Assembly: GCA_004014935.1 (NCBI GenBank)
Contig: CP025321.1
Coordinates: forward strand, 2,356,001-2,420,000
Direction of reading: 5' to 3'
Source: Saccharomycopsis malanga
Lineage: Eukaryota > Ascomycota > Saccharomycetes > Ascoideales > Saccharomycopsidaceae
DNA length: 64,000 nt
A model generated the notes under the pieces. The model saw nothing but the letters and a program-made list of their open reading frames with translations, had not been told where the DNA came from and ran no database searches. Below, piece after piece: positions 59,231-64,000 of this stretch (position 1 is its first letter; each line of letters starts with the position of its first letter). The position numbers and the translations under genes are program-made.

Positions 59231-62046
59231 ACATGTAATGTTAAAATGGATTTGTATTGAACGGAGAATGGGTAAAACGATAGCTGATTATATAAAAGAA
59301 TAGAAAAAGTCTTGAAATAAAGGAAAAATTAGAGTCTTAAATGGTGTTTTGAACAGCGAGATTCCTGAAAAGGAGCTCAAAGGTTCTAGACAACTATGTA
59401 GACTCAGAAAATTAACCAAACAATGGGAAAAGGGAACAAGGCTTGCAACTGTAGATGGAAACATAAAATAAGGGTTTTACTGTATTTGGTCAACCATAGG
59501 ACTAGAAGCATATAGATGTTTACCACCAATGATACAGAATAAATATATAATATTATTCAATCCAAATAAATCACACTCTCCCGATAAACCACTCAAATAT
59601 TCAACAAGAACCATTATTAATTACCACGGATAATATCACACCAACGAATAAAAGGAAAAACCAGAGAAGAACGAATTAAATCATTAAAAAATTACTAAAA
59701 ACAAGAAATTGACTTGGACCTTGTATTTCGGGCCCAATCTATAGGGAATTGGCTCAAAATTGCCAGCCTAGCCAACAGATTAACACATGTTTTAGTTTGC
59801 ACTCGCTTTTGTTACCTCGTTTAGTATAATTATTCAAAATGCCTTCAACTGATTGCTTATTTGAATACGTGATTTACACTACCGAACCAGCACGTTTCCT
59901 GAGTGGTTCTACAACTTATTACCACACTTTATCGCAAACAACTATTAAATGCCATCAATATTGCCCTTGCAAATTATCTATTTGACTCCAAAAGAGTCAC
60001 GTGGCATACTATATTAGCTAGTTCATGAGCCTTTTTTGAAAAGGTTTATCCAAATAGGGAAAAGTGAGTATTATGTAGCAGCAAAAAAAAGAAAGAGCGG
60101 TTATTGTTAAAAAAACAAAAACTTTTCATAGCAATTGCAAGCGAAATAAAGTTAAGATTTGTCAGAAAACGGTCAAACCGTTTTAGCCGTTTTATTTGGT
60201 GTGGTTTTTTGCCTCAAAATAAAGCATACATTAGTCTGTTTTCCACACCAGCTCCTGCTAAAAATTACGCAGGTTTATTGATGTTTTAGCAAATATATAG
60301 TCTCGTTGGTAAGCTATATTACCATTGTCGTAGAAACCTGATTCTTTTAGGTTTCTTGGAATTACGTTTCTGTTAAACTTGAAGCACATTACATTGCATA
60401 CGAAACGTGCAGCCATCCATCCACTGCATATCTGCCTCAGAATTTATCCCTTTCCAACGCAACGACCCATCGCATGCGCACATCCCCAAACTATTTTAGC
60501 TTTTGCAATGTGGGCTTAACTATAGCCTTTTGCAAATGGCTCTCAGTCCACGTTGCGGCTAGGGAAAATCAAGCGGTTTGGCAAAAAACGGCCAACTTGC
60601 ATCACAGATATACGCACATGCGCGCAGATGTGCGCAACCACTGTTGCATCTTTATACAGAATCCTGCAGCGCCCATTCCTATTTCACTCCTTCCTACATC
60701 TTCCATTAGCAACCATAAAAAATATTACTCTTCTTGCCAATGCCTTCAAACCACTGGCAAATGTGGAGATACGAGTCAACTTTACAGCTCATGTCACATG
60801 CATGTGCATGGTCTGTAGTAGCACCCTATTGCGTCAGAAGGCTGTGTTGTCTCAAAATGTATCTTTCAACGCTACAGTGAGACTAGTAAATAGTCTATAT
60901 TTTTTTATGCTCATAACTGACTCGAGATGCAGGCGTACATGCTAAGGTTTTCGCTTGCTGCAAGCATCATGTACACTTATTGGCTTCACTTTTTGTTCAG
61001 CTTTGCACAAGTTGTCTATCAAAAACAAGTTTGCGCCGAAAAAATGAAAGCCATTCAATGATATACAAAAGTCCTCAAAAAAAAAAAAAAAAGATTACGA
61101 TAATAACCAATAGAGGCCAGTGATCAGCGGGATTTATGTAAAATGTCTCAACCCACATGCATGCAAGCCCGCATTTATGCATGATGCAGGAGACGCGTTT
61201 GAAATATAACGGTATGTCTTTCCTTTTTTTGTATTGTCTTCCTCTGTACTCGGATATTTTCATCTTTCTAATGAGTATTCCGTTAGTTTCCAACGAATGC
61301 CAGAAGATGCCAAAATGGAGTAGTGCGAACATTGGACGCATGCATGCAATCAGACTTTCCTTGCTAGGAAGGTGGGTTCGTATTGTTACGAGGGCAAAAC
61401 TCGTACTTCTAAACTCCGGTTGAGGGTCTTAAAACCGGCCTTGCATAGGGGGTGCATAGGAAATAGGGTTGCTCAGATTTATGACAATTAAACGGCGTGG
61501 CTGCATTAAAGGCATCAATAGTTGTGCAACTCCACCCTGCTTGGTCACGATAGATGTAGATCATGCTTAAAAACAAAAGTTGTCTTTGTTATGACCTTCA
61601 CAAGGAGACACAGCATACTAAACAAACAATATTATACTGAGAGATTCACAATATATTAAGACCTGCATCTAACAAGACAGTGAGTGCACTACAAGGCACG
61701 GCAATGCACTGCAATGTAATGCGATAAAGAAAATTACATGTAAATATGCAATGCAATGCAGGTAGTGCAGCTCACCGTTAGTTGCTCTGCCTAACCGCGT
61801 TTATGCATACTACCAAGTCGCTTTATCGGTTCTTTTTAATTTTTCCAACAGAAAGAGATTTATTGGCCTTGTTTCCGGTCAACGGTGCCCAACGGTTTGT
61901 ACAGATGTATATATAAGGGTGATGATCCGGTGAATACTCAAGAATTTCAACATTTAGCATTGTTAACATTTACCGGTTCACATTCATAGTTTGGCAAGCA
62001 CGAAAAAAGGGGATATAAACGGCTTTTTTCTTCTTCTTCTTCTTTT
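59231..62046. other. Long region without supported genes
   Basis: No protein-like ORF is convincing. A CACGTG lies at about 59998. GC-richer sequence with GCATGCGC and CATGCATG palindromes covers 60470-60830 and 61150-61345. A cluster of CAATGCA/TGCAATG words lies at 61690-61780. A TATATAAGG (about 61909-61917) probably belongs to the zinc-protein gene. Confidence 0.4.
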
Positions 62047-62181
62047 TCTTCTTGTTCGGGGTTTAAAATTTGTTAAAGCCGAGACAAGCTATAGAATAAA
62101 GCACAGTGACAAACAATCTTCTTGTTCGGGGTTTACAATTTGTTAAAGCCGAGATAAAATATTGAATAAAGCATATTGACA
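62047..62181. repeat. 70-bp tandem duplication in the leader of the zinc-protein gene
   Basis: TCTTCTTGTTCGGGGTTTA...AATTTGTTAAAGCCGAGA occurs at 62047-62111 and again at 62117-62181, ending at the start codon. In the first unit the equivalent of the ATG is disrupted (ACAAACAAT). Confidence 0.95.
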
Positions 62182-62577
62182 ATGGGATTTGGGGATCTTT
62201 TTCAAAAGAGACATCAGCATAGAAAAAACAGTCTGAACAGTAGCAGTTCAGGCCTGAGTTCGCAGTATCAAAGAGAGCAGCTCAGGAGTCCAACACTTGC
62301 TCAAACACAAGCACCATCAGTAGATCCTATACTGCAGTATGTTCCGGATCCAGTTCAATATCCTAATAGTCACCAATTGACCAAACAGTTGGTGCGCGAA
62401 GGGCAGATCCACTGGAATTGTTGCAAATGCGGTAATCTTGGCAATACGTTTGCTGTTCGTCGTAGTGATTTGGATCCTGAAAACTTGGTCCAGCCGTTCT
62501 TTCTTTGGGGTGACTGTTTCTGTAACAGTTGCTCACACAACTTTTGTTCAACGTGCATAGAAAGACATTCATTTTGA
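62182..62577 (+). CDS. Small zinc-binding-type protein
   Basis: The product is 131 residues. The first 75 are polar, Ser/Gln-rich and disordered (basic KRHQHRKN then a Ser run). The C-terminal 55 residues carry HWNCCKCGN, then CFCNSCSHNFCSTCIE: eight Cys and His arranged like a treble-clef or RING-like zinc fold. I do not recognise the exact family. Similar short WxCCxCG...CxxCxHxxC proteins occur widely in filamentous fungi, to my recollection. ATG 62182 is chosen over a TTG two codons upstream. A CT-rich tract and TATA box upstream suggest it is expressed. Confidence 0.6.
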   Translation: MGFGDLFQKRHQHRKNSLNSSSSGLSSQYQREQLRSPTLAQTQAPSVDPILQYVPDPVQYPNSHQLTKQLVREGQIHWNCCKCGNLGNTFAVRRSDLDPENLVQPFFLWGDCFCNSCSHNFCSTCIERHSF

Positions 62578-62971
62578 TGATTTTCCATGAAAATTCGTTT
62601 TCACGTTCCATTTTGATGATTTTTCATGAAAATCGTTTCTACGTTTCTACGTTCCCTTTTATATTTCAATTCGTTTCTGTACATTAGAGCATAGTGATCT
62701 CATCATCATCTTTTCTTACGTTGCTTTGTTTTTGGCGTGTTTTTTCTGCTTTAACAGCTCATTTTATAGACTTTTTTTTTCTTTTTTTTTCTTTTTTTTT
62801 TTTCCAATTGCATAGAATTTCTCATGAAGATTGTGTAGATTGTGCTTTTGACGGCTTTTATTCAGATTATGAGCTTTATTGAAGAATGGCTACAATAATG
62901 GGGTTATCAAATATTGTATAGCGTCAAAAGTCTACTTACTATACAGTATATATATATTATACTTAGTGAAT

Positions 62972-63056
62972 AGTATGTGAGTCCCCTTAGACATGGCGCG
63001 TATATACGAAACTGATATTTACTGGGCTTGAAATATAAGATATTATTTAACATGCC
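62972..63056 (+). mobile_element. Family A 3' portion upstream of a family B head
   Basis: AGTCCCCTTAGACATGGCGC, GTATATACGAAACTGATATT, TACTGGGCTTGAAATATAAG and an ATT-rich end. It runs straight into the family B head at 63057, the same junction as at 14049. Confidence 0.8.
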
Positions 63057-63835
63057 TATATACAACGCCTTACTACTGGCAAGTGGCCAAGTTGGTTGGG
63101 CCATGCGCCACGGAAAAAAGGATGGAAAACAAGTGTGGCGTTCCTCGCTTTGGGTTTTGGAACTCGATTCGTGCTCTTGTAGTTTTGGAGTAATTGTCAA
63201 ATGTTTTATTCAATTAAATCAGTGCTATACAGGTTATGTTGATTTGAAAAAACGTAGTCAGACGTTTTGAATTTTTTTGCTATAGTCTAGTGCTATTTTT
63301 AATGAAAAATATTAGATTTTCGCATAAATAATCTAATAGTGAGAAAGTATCATTTTGTCAAAATTACACATAATTTGTTGAAAACCGTGTTTTTCGTCTC
63401 TCAGGAGGCTCTTTATTTATTTCTTGACATTATTGCATTGTTATTGATTGCTTTTAGTTATATCTTTGGTTCCCCCAGCGTTTAAATGAGCTGTTATTTC
63501 AAAGAAACGCTATCTCAAGAACCAAAAAAGTACGGTTCTTTGTAAGTTTCAGAGAAACTTGTATTCAATAATAATCACTATATATTGTCAAACTAGCATA
63601 ATTAAACCTTCTATGGGGCTCGGTAAAGCGTAATATGCTTATCAACAAGCTTTATGTCTTGATTCAGGGGAGTCTGTTTTGAAAAACTTCTGTTCTTATT
63701 CAAGTTAAAGTTGCATATTGACTGCAAATTACTGATAAACTCTGGCGGTTTTTTTTGCCAAAAACCATAAGTTTTATTTTTTAATACAACGACATGCCAA
63801 TTGTATTGAAAGAGTCTTATTGTTGAAATAATATA
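63057..63835 (+). mobile_element. Family B dispersed repeat, copy 4 (internally shortened)
   Basis: A box TGGCCAAGTTGG (63084-63095), GGCC pairing partner and GCGCCACGG, then a B-box-like ACTCGATTCG (63162-63171). The middle 200 bp of the other copies are missing, after which AGAAAGTATCATTTTGTCAA and the rest follow. It ends with GGCGG...GCCAAAAA and ATACAACGACATG...TTGTAT. It is the only family B copy on the plus strand. Confidence 0.75.
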
Positions 63836-63847
63836 ATGAATTCTACG

Positions 63848-64000
63848 CTCGGTTCGATTCCCAAGAGGAACGCTTTTACTCGCTGCTTTTTACGATGCTG
63901 AACGTGATTTCACAGGCAAGTGCAACTGTCTGAAACACGACCAATAGTGACAAGTTTATAGATTTGTTTGGGTGTTCCCCACTGGGTTTTACCAACTGCC
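63848..64000 (+). mobile_element. Family A long form, cut by the window end
   Basis: B box GGTTCGATTCCC, then AAGAGGAACGC and CTTTTTACGATGCTGAACGT, TTCACAGGCAAGTGCAACTG. This is the body of the long copy at 1911-2208. It reaches ACTGGGTTTTACCAACTGCC at the window edge. Confidence 0.8.

Noticed and set aside
58995-59234. 79-codon Phe/Ile/Tyr-rich ORF
   Set aside because: It is the translation of a 10-bp tandem repeat.
60474-60945. Overlapping ORFs of 114 and 130 codons
   Set aside because: They overlap in different frames and lack protein-like patterns, and the region looks like spacer with palindromes.

Overview
The window is nuclear DNA from an ascomycete budding yeast (Saccharomycotina). 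Genes are mostly intronless and close together. The few introns are 47-55 nt long, with GTAAGT or GTATGT donors and TACTAAC or GCTAAC branch sites. The gene set is typical of yeast: peroxisomal catalase, CCA1, HPT1, LEU1, TAM41, ACC1, a cytochrome b2-type dehydrogenase, RIB3, HCH1 and a G-gamma subunit. A full-length CAND1/TIP120 argues against a close relative of Saccharomyces cerevisiae. CTG codons are rare and often sit in serine runs or at positions where relatives do not have Leu, so a CUG-Ser yeast is suspected but not shown. The species is not identified.

Layout. 0-2.7 kb: microsatellite and retroposon-like repeats. 2.7-12.6 kb: catalase, CCA1, a spliced MIM2-like gene, an unrecognised Ser-rich gene, and a frameshifted mitochondrial DEAD-box-like helicase gene. 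12.6-17.5 kb: repeats around HPT1. 17.5-22 kb: a tandem pair of Dal5-type MFS permeases. 22.4-34.5 kb: TAM41, a membrane-anchored Ser-rich protein, LEU1 with a Leu3-type promoter site, and CAND1. 35.8-43.6 kb: a GPI cell-wall protein and the 2,277-codon ACC1. 44.5-52.7 kb: a hypothetical gene, a second GPI protein, a CYB2-like gene and spliced RIB3. 54.8-57.5 kb: spliced HCH1, a three-exon secreted chitin-binding protein and STE18. 57.5-64 kb: repeat-rich, with one small zinc-binding-type gene.

The most striking content is the dispersed repeats. Family A is a short (about 100-300 bp) tRNA-headed element with A and B box-like sequences, a conserved 3' segment and an (ATT)n-like tail. Three copies have 13-16 bp flanking direct repeats, which are the marks of a SINE. 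Family B is a non-coding repeat of about 0.8-1.06 kb with its own, different tRNA-like head; in two of its copies it lies just after a family A tail. No reverse transcriptase gene lies in the window, so a partner LINE would have to be elsewhere.

Metabolically the genes span peroxisomal and oxidative functions (catalase, flavocytochrome), leucine and riboflavin synthesis, fatty acid synthesis (ACC1, possibly dual-targeted), cardiolipin precursor supply (TAM41), purine salvage, and mating or wall functions (STE18, GPI proteins, chitin-binding protein). They form no operon-like unit.
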